DNA of 53,114 bases from Rhodovibrio sodomensis (lineage in GTDB: Bacteria; Pseudomonadota; Alphaproteobacteria; Kiloniellales; Rhodovibrionaceae): the NCBI RefSeq assembly GCF_016583645.1, contig NZ_NRRL01000022.1, positions 1-53,114 of the forward strand, in the 5' to 3' direction. Position 1 is the stretch's first letter, and the number at the start of each line of letters is the position of its first letter. The position numbers were made by a program, and so were the translations under genes. The notes under the pieces were generated by a model, which worked only from the letters and a program-made list of their open reading frames with translations, ran no database searches and had not been told where the DNA came from. Below, piece after piece: positions 18,813 through 25,691 of this stretch.

Positions 18813-19289
18813 CTACATCATCTCGTCGGCTTGATCGGGCGCCATCACGGTGATCTCGACCGGGATCTCGCCGGCTTCCGCGAACTCCAGGTGCGCCTCG
18901 AAGCTGTCGCCGGCGCGCAGCACGCGCTGAACGTCGTTGAACACCAGACGGACGCCCTGGGGATGCAGCGTGACCGCCTGGCCCGGCTGGAGGCTGACCG
19001 ACGTGAGGTTGCGCATCTCGAGCGCGCCGTCGTCCGTTATCGACTGCGCCTGGATCACGGCGTCGTCGGCGAACGGCACCTCGGCGCCGACCAGTTTGTC
19101 CCCGGTCTCGCCCTCGTTCCACATGGTCACGTAGACCTCGACCGCGTGGGCCATCGACGAGCTGGCGACGGTCCAGCCGTGGCTGACCTTGATGTCGCCC
19201 TTGGACGCCGTCTCACCCGGATGGTGCGCGCTCGCCGGCGCGAGCGCGGCGAGCGTCAGGGCAGCGGCGATCACGAATTTCTTCAGCAT
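18813..19289 (-). CDS. PCu(A)C-fold periplasmic protein lacking most copper ligands
   Basis: The 158-residue protein starts at ATG 19289 behind AAGGAAGAG and has a signal peptide ending APASA-HHPGE. The remainder matches the cupredoxin-like PCu(A)C/DUF461 fold: GWTVASSSMAHAVEVYVTMWNEG, DKLVGAEVPFADDAV, SVSLQPGQAVTLHPQGVRLVF and FAEAGEIPVEITV. In ordinary PCu(A)C copper chaperones the ligands lie in VELHxM, MRM and HLM. Here these read VIQAQS, LEMR and RLVF, so both His and most Met ligands are gone. Other His residues (HH at the mature N-terminus, LHPQG) could bind a different metal. It is the only gene behind a cobalamin riboswitch, which points to cobalt or corrinoid handling rather than copper delivery to cytochrome oxidase. 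Confidence 0.85.
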   Translation of the reverse strand: MLKKFVIAAALTLAALAPASAHHPGETASKGDIKVSHGWTVASSSMAHAVEVYVTMWNEGETGDKLVGAEVPFADDAVIQAQSITDDGALEMRNLTSVSLQPGQAVTLHPQGVRLVFNDVQRVLRAGDSFEAHLEFAEAGEIPVEITVMAPDQADEMM

Positions 19290-19334
19290 GTCTCTTCCTT
19301 TCCGAGGCCCTCCGCCTCGTGCGTGTTCAGCTCT

Positions 19335-19535
19335 CCCACGTCGACCGGCAGGTCTCCTGGCTCACGGGTCGCAGCCACCCCTCGGCCTTCCCAAGGCCGC
19401 GGCCGCCCGCTTTGCAACGAACGTCCGGTGCCTCAGTGGCGTCGGTGAGGGGCAGCTCGCCGATCACAGTTGCGGGGGCAGCGCCGGACTCGCACCGGCT
19501 TCCCTCGGATCCGCTGGCGGGAACCGTCGACGCCG
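19335..19535 (-). ncRNA. Cobalamin (AdoCbl) riboswitch
   Basis: Reading the minus strand, the element begins with CGGTTCCCGCC, continues with GGGAAGCCGGTGCGAGTCC and GCTGCCCCCGCAACTGTGA (about 19464-19484), then GCCACTGAGG, and ends with GAGCCAGGAGACCTGCC (about 19350-19367). This is the conserved order of the cobalamin riboswitch, including the B12 box. It ends about 50 bases before the ATG of the PCu(A)C-like gene. The last helix and the ribosome-binding site are close, so control of translation initiation is plausible; no T-rich terminator is visible between them. Confidence 0.95.
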
Positions 19536-19902
19536 CAAGGCTAGCCAAGGCTGCGTCCGGTAACAACCTTGCAAAGCCCGCCGCGCGACCGGCGGGCGCA
19601 TATTTCGCACTCGATAGATCTGGCGGGACGGTCGCCGGCGGGGGTGAGCGTCGGCGCCGGCCCCGCAAGCCGCCGCTCCGCCGACCCGAGGCGGCCAGGA
19701 AATTGGCGGCAACCCTCGGCATATATAAGCCTGGCGAAAAATCAGTATTTAATGCATCGGTTCGAACAGGCTGAGCGCGGTATTTCGTGACTTGAGGTAC
19801 GTGACCAAGCTGTGTCAGCTATTGCCATTCCGGTTTCAAGTTGAAACGAGGTGACGTCCCCGGCGGCGAGGGCGTCGCCCGGCGTGCCCATGGCGGGAGC
19901 CA
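19536..19902. other. Gene-free gap with promoter-like AT-rich part
   Basis: No gene was seen in these 367 bases. The left part should hold the promoter of the riboswitch transcript. From about 19715 the sequence turns AT-rich (ATATATAAGCC, CAGTATTTAATGC). An inverted repeat GTTTCA-AGT-TGAAAC at 19833-19847 lies 56 bases before the receiver gene and could be an operator. Confidence 0.4.
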
Positions 19903-20337
19903 ATGTCCGGAACGGTCCTGATCATCGACGACGACTCCAGCACGCGCATGCGTGTGCGAACCGCCCTGGAACACGAGGGGCTTCGGGTCGTCGAGCAGGA
20001 TCCGAGCGCGCGACCCACGTCGGAGACGCTGCAGGCCGGCTACGCCGTGATCCTGCTCGACGTCATCATGCCGGACAAAGACGGTTTCGAATATTTGCGC
20101 GACATTCGCCGGCTGTGGCCGGAGCAGCGGCTGATCGTCTATTCGCGCGGGTTGAGCGACTATACCGATTACGCGGTCAAGCTGGGCGCCAACGCCGGGA
20201 TCGATATCGGATGGTCGGCGAACCTGCGCCGCCTGGTCGAGACCGCGCGCCGCTTGGCGAGCGATGCCGGGCGCCCGGGCGGGGGAAAGTCCGGGCACGG
20301 GGGCACCCCGCCCAGTAGCCCGGTACGCCGCCGATAG
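19903..20337 (+). CDS. Stand-alone response-regulator receiver domain, atypical
   Basis: The 144-residue protein starts at ATG 19903. It has the receiver fold: acidic cluster LIIDDDSS (D9-D11), phosphoacceptor D53 in ILLDVIMPDKDG, and the switch Ser in LIVYSRG near residue 79. The conserved Lys that normally follows beta-5 (as in KP) is absent; the site reads GIDIGWS. The final 25 residues are Gly/Pro-rich and disordered, and no output domain follows. It would act by protein contact, like CheY or DivK, if at all. The missing Lys suggests altered or absent phosphorylation switching. No kinase is adjacent; the nearest one is 5 kb away. Confidence 0.85.
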   Translation: MSGTVLIIDDDSSTRMRVRTALEHEGLRVVEQDPSARPTSETLQAGYAVILLDVIMPDKDGFEYLRDIRRLWPEQRLIVYSRGLSDYTDYAVKLGANAGIDIGWSANLRRLVETARRLASDAGRPGGGKSGHGGTPPSSPVRRR

Positions 20338-20492
20338 GCGCCGGGCGGTCCGTCCGCGCGTCACCGCGGCGGCGGTTAAAGATCGATCGACGAAGCGGGC
20401 TGCACTTTATCGCAGGACGTTTTCGCGTGACACTGGCGCCGGTTGCATCGTCATGAGACGAACGCGGAACCAACCGCCATAGGGGGCGTGCC

Positions 20493-21068
20493 ATGATCGC
20501 CGACTTTTTCCGCAAGGGCCTGGATTGGGCGCGGAGCTTCTTCTGGGTTTCCGACTCCGGCACGGACGACAAGGGGACGACCAAGGCGCCGGCCGCGAAG
20601 GGATCCTCGGACGCCGCCAAGACGCAGCGGGCCAGCGCCCCGGCGTCGGGGTCGAAGTCGACCGGCCAGCGCCGTCCCGCCGCGGCCAAAACCTCGACCA
20701 ACAAGCGCGGAACCGGCGGCAGCACACGCGCAGCGGCGAAGAGCGGCGGAGCCGCCACCAAGGGATCCAGCGCCAAGAGCGGCGGCACGGCCGCGGGCGC
20801 CGCGCCGAAAACCACCGCATCCAAAAGTACGGCGCCGAAAAGCACCGGGCCGGGCGCGCCCACGGCCGACCCGGCGACACCGGGCGACCTGTCCGAGATC
20901 AAGGGCATCGGCCCGGCGATGAAGACCAAACTGGCCCAGCTGGGCATCAACAGTTTCGCCGATCTGGCCGGGGCCGATGCGAACCAGGTGGCCAAGAACC
21001 TGGACCAGCGCACGATCACCCCGGAGCGGGTGCGCAGCTGGATCGCCGAGGCGAAAAAGCGCAGCTGA
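20493..21068 (+). CDS. Histone-H1-like tail plus helix-hairpin-helix protein
   Basis: The 191-residue protein starts at ATG 20493 behind GGGGGCG. Residues 1-20 (MIADFFRKGLDWARSFFWVS) are amphipathic or membrane-seeking. Residues about 25-128 are a low-complexity Lys/Ala/Ser/Thr/Gly region resembling bacterial histone H1-like proteins (AAKTSTNKRGTGGSTRAAAK). Residues 132-191 form a helix-hairpin-helix domain with DLSEIKGIGPAMKTKLAQLG, a fold that binds DNA without sequence choice. The combination suggests a nucleoid-associated protein, perhaps held near the membrane by its N-terminus. It is a family prediction only. A hairpin terminator follows. Confidence 0.8.
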   Translation: MIADFFRKGLDWARSFFWVSDSGTDDKGTTKAPAAKGSSDAAKTQRASAPASGSKSTGQRRPAAAKTSTNKRGTGGSTRAAAKSGGAATKGSSAKSGGTAAGAAPKTTASKSTAPKSTGPGAPTADPATPGDLSEIKGIGPAMKTKLAQLGINSFADLAGADANQVAKNLDQRTITPERVRSWIAEAKKRS

Positions 21069-21091
21069 TCTCAGCTTAGAGCTCAACTCAC

Positions 21092-21116
21092 GATGAAAGC
21101 CGCTCCGGCTTTCATC
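21092..21116. terminator. Hairpin between convergent genes
   Basis: A perfect 11-bp stem (GATGAAAGCCG and its complement) with the 3-base loop CTC lies in the 57-base gap between the convergent HhH and cold-shock genes. The stem is symmetric and could serve both directions, but no T-run follows. Confidence 0.55.
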
Positions 21117-21125
21117 GGTCTTGCC

Positions 21126-22193
21126 CTAACCGATCCGTTCGATCGTCTTGGCTTCCAGGCCCTTGGCGCCGGGCCCGGGGGTGTAGCGCACCCGGTCGCC
21201 TTCGCTCAGGCGGTCGATCCCGGCGGCCTGGACCGTGTCCTTGCCGACGAAGATGTCGTCCCCGCCGTCGTCCGGGATGATGAAGCCGAAGCCCTTCTCC
21301 GGCTTGAAGAACTTCACCCGGCCCGCGGCCTTGCCGGAATCGACGCCGGGCTCGCGCCGCGGCGGCTCGAACGGCTCCGGCTCGGGCGTGCGCGGCGGCT
21401 GCTGGGCGGTCGCGCTGGCGGACTGGCTGGGCCGGCTGGGCGGCGCCTGGCGCGGGCGCTGCGCGGCCGGCGAGTTCTGCTTCGCCGCGTCGATCTCGAT
21501 CGCCGCCAGGGCGCGCCGGACTTCGTGCACCGCCGACGACAGCGTGTCCGAGGTGGCCTTCTGGTCGACCAGTTCGGCGCAGCGATCGGTCGCCTCGCGC
21601 AGGCGGTCGGCCAGCGCGTTGCCGCTGCGCTTCCCGCTGTCGCTGCCGGTCGCCTTGGCGGGCGCGGTCTCGGCCGTCGGCGCCGGCGATCCGTCGGCGT
21701 CGGTGACGCCACCGCTCTCGGGCGCCGAGCTCGCCACCGGGGCCGCCGGTGCGGCCGCCGGCGCGCTTTCCGTCGAACTGCGCGCGCGGGTGGTCAGGGT
21801 CCGGCGCGGCGTGGCGGCGTCGTTGGCCGGGGCGTTCACCTGCGCGGACCCGGCAGGACCCTCCTCCCGCACGAGCTCCGCCGCCGGGGCGGACGGCGCG
21901 GCGGGTTTCTCGGACTCGCCCGTGGGCGCCCGATCCTCGGCCTCGGAAGCCGCGTCGGCTTCCAGATCGGCGACCGGCTGACCTTCCGCTTCCGCCTTGG
22001 CGCGCTTCAGGATCTGACTGACGGTACCCTGGCTCACGCCGTAATCCTGCGCGATCTGGGCCTGGGTGGCGCCGGCTTGCCGCCGCGCCAACAAGGTCGG
22101 CCATTCGCTGCGATCGATTTTGCGTTTACGGGGGCCAGGCGCGCCATCGCCGTGAGCCGGCTGCGCGTTCGACGACAAACCATTATTCGGCAT
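21126..22193 (-). CDS. HTH / disordered linker / cold-shock-domain fusion protein
   Basis: The 355-residue protein starts at ATG 22193. Residues about 26-66 form a helix-turn-helix of the resolvase/Hin type (ATQAQIAQDYGVSQGTVSQILKRAK). Residues 70-285 are Ala/Pro/Ser/Glu-rich linker with a possible short helical part (LADRLREATDRCAELVDQK). Residues about 290-355 are a cold-shock domain with RNP1 KGFGFI and RNP2 DIFV, in the context AAGRVKFFKPEKGFGFIIP. Ordinary cold-shock proteins are about 70 residues, so this is a multidomain form able in principle to bind both duplex DNA and single strands. Its target is unknown. The 314-base upstream gap may hold a long 5' leader. Confidence 0.85.
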   Translation of the reverse strand: MPNNGLSSNAQPAHGDGAPGPRKRKIDRSEWPTLLARRQAGATQAQIAQDYGVSQGTVSQILKRAKAEAEGQPVADLEADAASEAEDRAPTGESEKPAAPSAPAAELVREEGPAGSAQVNAPANDAATPRRTLTTRARSSTESAPAAAPAAPVASSAPESGGVTDADGSPAPTAETAPAKATGSDSGKRSGNALADRLREATDRCAELVDQKATSDTLSSAVHEVRRALAAIEIDAAKQNSPAAQRPRQAPPSRPSQSASATAQQPPRTPEPEPFEPPRREPGVDSGKAAGRVKFFKPEKGFGFIIPDDGGDDIFVGKDTVQAAGIDRLSEGDRVRYTPGPGAKGLEAKTIERIG

Positions 22194-22507
22194 TTAGCAC
22201 ATCACCCGCTTTGAGCGCGGAGCCTTCCAAACAAACCTTGAGGTGGAACGAAGAGCCTTTGGAACCGGCTTACCTCCACCCCTTACCTATCGCATTCATC
22301 GGTTATTTCAATGGGTATTTCCGCATCGAGGGGGCTGCGACCGGAAAATTATTAGTCAACCGCCGGTCCGTGCGCCCGCCCACCCACCTTCGGTTATTGC
22401 TCGCCCCGGCTGGACACGCGAGGCGCGATTGCAGCGCTATCGCCGGGACGGATCGACATCCGCAGCCGTCGATACCCCGGATGCGGGGGCGCGCCGTCCG
22501 TGCCCCG
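22194..22507. other. Gene-free gap upstream of the cold-shock fusion gene
   Basis: The half nearest the cold-shock gene is AT-rich for this genome (around 22280-22365) and should contain its promoter; a long structured leader is common for cold-shock genes, but no defined fold was recognised. The half nearest 22500 is GC-rich and holds nothing identified. Confidence 0.3.
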
Positions 22508-23527
22508 TCATCCGCTGTCGCGGGCGCAGCGGAAGCCGATGTGGCGATGGCCGTCCCGCGGGGCGCGGGAGAAGCCGTCGCGGAAATAGGTGGTCAGCTG
22601 GTCCGGTGCTGTGTCGAACACGTAGTCGCCGCCGCGGGTTATCCGGGGCCCGGCGGCCGTGGGATCGTTGCGGCCGTCGTCGGCCTTGTAGGGGTAGGGC
22701 CGGACCAGGCTGGCGGTCCATTCCGCGAGGCTGCCCGCCATATCCTGCAGGCCCCGGGGCGTCGCGCCCTTCGGCCTGGAGCCGACCGGTGCGGTCTGGC
22801 CGGACGGGTACCCGGCGTAGACGCGCGCATCGCTCGGCGCGGCCGCGCCCCAGGGATAGCGGCGGGCCTGTTGGCCGCGGGCGGCGGCCTCCCACTCGGC
22901 CTCGGTGGGCAGACGGGCGCCGCGCCAGCGGCAGTAGTCGCGCGCGCCGCGCCAGGTGGTCTCGGCAACCGGGTGGTCGGCGTAGCCGTCGGCAGCGCGG
23001 AAGGCGCCGTCGCGATAGCCGATTCGCGCTTCCGGGTCGTCCAGGGCGACGATCGGATAGGGGGCTTGGGCCGGTCCGTCCTCCAGCAACTGGGACCTGG
23101 TCTCGTCGGCAAAATTGTTGGGCCCTGCCTCGGTCGCGGCGAACGGCCTTTGCACGTCCAGATCGAGCGCGTTCAGGTATTCCGCGAACGCGGCGTTGGT
23201 CACCTCGGTCCGGTCGATGGCGAAGCCGGTCAGCGTGACGTCGTGCGCCGGCCGGGCGCTGCGCCGGCCCTGAGGGTCGCCGATCGGATAGGTGCCGGCC
23301 GGGATCGCCACCATGGCCGCCTGCGCCGCGGTCGAGACCGGCGCTGCCCCGGGATCGATCCGTCGATCGGTCGGCGGGCCGGGCGCCTGGGCCTCGGCCG
23401 CGCGCGATGGGAGCCCGAGCAGGCCGACCGCGACCAGGCCGACGGCGACCGGGCCGACCGCGAGCAGACCGTTGGCGAGACGGGCGGTGCGCCCCAGGGG
23501 CGGGAAAGGGCGGGTCCAAGAGGGCAT
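22508..23527 (-). CDS. Exported formylglycine-generating-enzyme-like (SUMF1/PvdO family) protein
   Basis: The 339-residue protein is taken from ATG 23527 (MPSWTRPF), which gives a proper signal sequence (GLLAVGPVAVGLVAVGLLGLP, ending AAEAQA); an open frame extends 79 codons further without features. The FGE-sulfatase domain covers about 70-339: MVAIPAGTYPIGDPQG, FAIDRTEVTNAAFAEYL, HPVAETTWRGARDYCRWRGARLPTEAEWEAAAR, then ITRGGDY and the closing HIGFRCARD. Family members oxidise a Cys in sulfatases or serve other roles such as PvdO. No sulfatase gene is nearby. The two Cys needed for true FGE activity cannot be placed with certainty, so only the fold is claimed. Confidence 0.87.
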   Translation of the reverse strand: MPSWTRPFPPLGRTARLANGLLAVGPVAVGLVAVGLLGLPSRAAEAQAPGPPTDRRIDPGAAPVSTAAQAAMVAIPAGTYPIGDPQGRRSARPAHDVTLTGFAIDRTEVTNAAFAEYLNALDLDVQRPFAATEAGPNNFADETRSQLLEDGPAQAPYPIVALDDPEARIGYRDGAFRAADGYADHPVAETTWRGARDYCRWRGARLPTEAEWEAAARGQQARRYPWGAAAPSDARVYAGYPSGQTAPVGSRPKGATPRGLQDMAGSLAEWTASLVRPYPYKADDGRNDPTAAGPRITRGGDYVFDTAPDQLTTYFRDGFSRAPRDGHRHIGFRCARDSG

Positions 23528-24057
23528 GACGGCCTTGCGCTTGCGGGGGCGTGGACAGGCTTGCGGGGATGTCCACGAGGTGGCCATCGACGCGGGCGCG
23601 CGGCAAGGGGTGCATACCCGCGCATTTACATGACTACCTGGGTTAAGGCGCATAGTCATCCCGGGCCCGGCTTGGCCACGCGCGTTAGTAGTACAAACCT
23701 CCGAAACGTCGTGTCCGCGGTCGTTTCTGAAACGGCGAACCATCGACGCACCGCTACCCGCCACACGATTATGTGAGTGAATCTCTCCGATTTGGGTCAG
23801 ATTACGAAAGAGCCTTGATGTTAACGGTATCGGAAAGTAATGTACTTAGCGGTTAACGGTATATTAACTATATCAAATAAGTTAACTGAATATTAAAGCA
23901 CATAAAGAATATGGTTACTAGATTGTAAACGGATTTTGTTTGGGGCTTCCTCTTCGTGCGTGGCGCTCTACAGGCGGGTCAGCGGGGCCCAGGGCGCAAC
24001 GTATATTTGTCATGTCGAAAGTCGCGACACGGTCGCGACGCACGAAGGGGTCAAGCG
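23528..24057. promoter_or_regulatory. AT-rich control region with two CtrA-type boxes
   Basis: This 530-base gap lies between the divergent FGE-like and PilZ-like/methyltransferase genes. From about 23765 to 23945 it is strikingly AT-rich. Two full TTAA-N7-TTAA boxes occur: TTAACGGTATATTAA at 23853-23867 and TTAACTGAATATTAA at 23882-23896, 29 bases apart, on nearly the same helix face. A further TTAACGGTAT half-site lies at 23821. This is the CtrA recognition sequence of alphaproteobacteria. The site is 160-205 bases from the plus-strand ATG at 24058 and over 320 bases from the minus-strand gene, so it most likely controls the former. Confidence 0.65.
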
Positions 24058-25524
24058 ATGCTGACGTATGAGCAACTCAAGGGTGGCGAAGGCGACCTGA
24101 TTCACTACCGGCCGGAACGGTTCGCGGCGAAGGATCTGTTCCAGCAAGGCGTCCCGGACGTCTCCGTCGGCGGTCATCCGCTGGTCCTGCAGGACCTGTC
24201 GGTCGGCGGTCTGGGCGTGCTCGACCATTGCCGTGCCGAGGAGGGCCAGGATTGGGCCCAGCGGATCGGCGAGCGGCTGCCGGTGCGCCTGTCGGTGCGC
24301 GGCGAGGTGATACACGCCTCGATGGCGGAGGTGCGGCGCTGCGAGGTCAGTGCCGGACGGTCCACGATCGGCCTGCGGCTGGTCGACCGGCACCTCGAGA
24401 TGGCGGCGCTGGTCGAGAAGTACTGGGAGAGCACCCTGCGCGGCGAGCTCGCCTATCAGACCGCGCCCGATTTGCATCTGGTCGCCCCGGACTATCGGCG
24501 CCTGGTCGCCGATACCCAGGCGCTGCTGCGCTACACCCAGCGCACGCTGGCGCGGATGGAGGAGAAGATCGGCACCGACGGGCCCGGGCAGCAGCAGGTC
24601 ACCGGCCGGATGCTGGCGTTCTGCGAGGAGCAGATCGTCCCGCGCTGGCGCGAGCTGTGGCTGGAGGCGAACGCCATGCTGTGGCCGGTGATGGACGATC
24701 CGGCCCGGCTGCGCGCCACCAAGAAGTTCACCGAGGAGGTGCTGACCCCGGAACTGATCGGCGGCCCGATCTGGCACCGCGGCTACGACAAGCCGTTCGG
24801 CTATCCGGGCGACTTCCTGCTGATGAAGCAGATCTACGACAATCAGTGGGAGGGTGTCGGGGCCTATAACAAGATCTGTCACCGCCTGGGCGTGTATATT
24901 GGCGAGTTCGTCGCCAACCGCATGCTGATGATGAAGGACGAGATCGCCGACAGCGTGTTCGACAAGAACGGCGAGGACACCACGCACATCACCTCGCTCG
25001 GCTCCGGGCCGGCGCAGGAGGTGCAGGCCTACCTCGACGCGCTCAGCCTGCCGGGCTCGACCTGCTTCACGCTGATCGACCAGGATCGTCGCGCGCTCGA
25101 CCTGGCGCACACGGAGAGCCGGCGGCGGGTGCTGCAGCACGGCGGCCGCGCCCGGGTCGACTGCGTCTGGACCTCGTTCATGCAGCTGCTGCGCCCGGGC
25201 GCGTTCCTGGAGCAGATGCCGGCCCAGGATCTGATCTACTCGGTCGGCCTGATCGACTACCTGACCGACCGGCGTACCGGCCAGCTGATCGAGCGGCTCT
25301 ACAAGCACCTGGCGCCCGGCGGGCGGCTGGTATTGGGCAACGTCAAGCGCAGCTCGGAAGCCAGCCTGTGGCCGCTCGAGTTCATCGCCGACTGGAGCCT
25401 GATCTACCGCAGCGAGGAGGACATGACGCGCCTCGCCGCGACGATCCCGCAGGCCAGGCAGGAGGTCTTTTCCGACGAGACCAACTGCGTCGTGGTGATG
25501 CGCCTGACCAAGCCGGCCGCGTAG
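24058..25524 (+). CDS. PilZ-like domain / class I methyltransferase protein
   Basis: The 488-residue protein starts at ATG 24058 behind GAAGGGG; an earlier in-frame start is rejected as it adds a basic tail. Residues about 20-125 look like a PilZ domain: YRPERFAAKDLF, DLSVGGLGVLD and TIGLRLVD sit where the RxxxR, D/NxSxxG and later strand occur, although the RxxxR is imperfect. A helical linker (ALLRYTQRTLARMEEKIG) leads to a Rossmann methyltransferase domain from about 315 (THITSLGSGPAQEVQAYL, FTLIDQDRRALDLA, LAPGGRLVLGNV). A c-di-GMP-responsive methyltransferase is a reasonable guess. The CtrA boxes upstream suggest cell-cycle or motility control. A terminator follows. Confidence 0.8.
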   Translation: MLTYEQLKGGEGDLIHYRPERFAAKDLFQQGVPDVSVGGHPLVLQDLSVGGLGVLDHCRAEEGQDWAQRIGERLPVRLSVRGEVIHASMAEVRRCEVSAGRSTIGLRLVDRHLEMAALVEKYWESTLRGELAYQTAPDLHLVAPDYRRLVADTQALLRYTQRTLARMEEKIGTDGPGQQQVTGRMLAFCEEQIVPRWRELWLEANAMLWPVMDDPARLRATKKFTEEVLTPELIGGPIWHRGYDKPFGYPGDFLLMKQIYDNQWEGVGAYNKICHRLGVYIGEFVANRMLMMKDEIADSVFDKNGEDTTHITSLGSGPAQEVQAYLDALSLPGSTCFTLIDQDRRALDLAHTESRRRVLQHGGRARVDCVWTSFMQLLRPGAFLEQMPAQDLIYSVGLIDYLTDRRTGQLIERLYKHLAPGGRLVLGNVKRSSEASLWPLEFIADWSLIYRSEEDMTRLAATIPQARQEVFSDETNCVVVMRLTKPAA

Positions 25525-25628
25525 GGCGAGATCGCGGAAGGCGCACGCACCTTCCGGGCTGGTCGGGCCCCGGATCGTGCCCGAGCGGGGCCCGCCCGCA
25601 GTCGACACGCGCAAGTAGCTCGAGGGCC

Positions 25629-25657
25629 GGGGCCGCGGGGAACACCCGCGGCCCCTT
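25629..25657 (+). terminator. Intrinsic terminator after the PilZ-like/methyltransferase gene
   Basis: A perfect 11-bp stem (GGGGCCGCGGG and its complement) with the 5-base loop GAACA is followed by TTGTG. It lies about 105 bases past the stop. Confidence 0.75.
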
Positions 25658-25691
25658 GTGCATGCACGGCGAGGGCGGACCGGCGCGCGGA

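Noticed and set aside
19755..19790. tRNA T-loop (GGTTCGAAC)
   Set aside because: No acceptor or anticodon stem can be built around it.
20474..20492. EcfG promoter (GGAAC-N16-CGTG) before the HhH gene
   Set aside because: The -10 would be within three bases of the ATG, leaving no leader.
23765..23945. Replication origin in the AT-rich island
   Set aside because: CtrA boxes and AT-richness would fit, but no DnaA boxes (TTATCCACA-like) and no origin-linked genes are near; a promoter region explains it.
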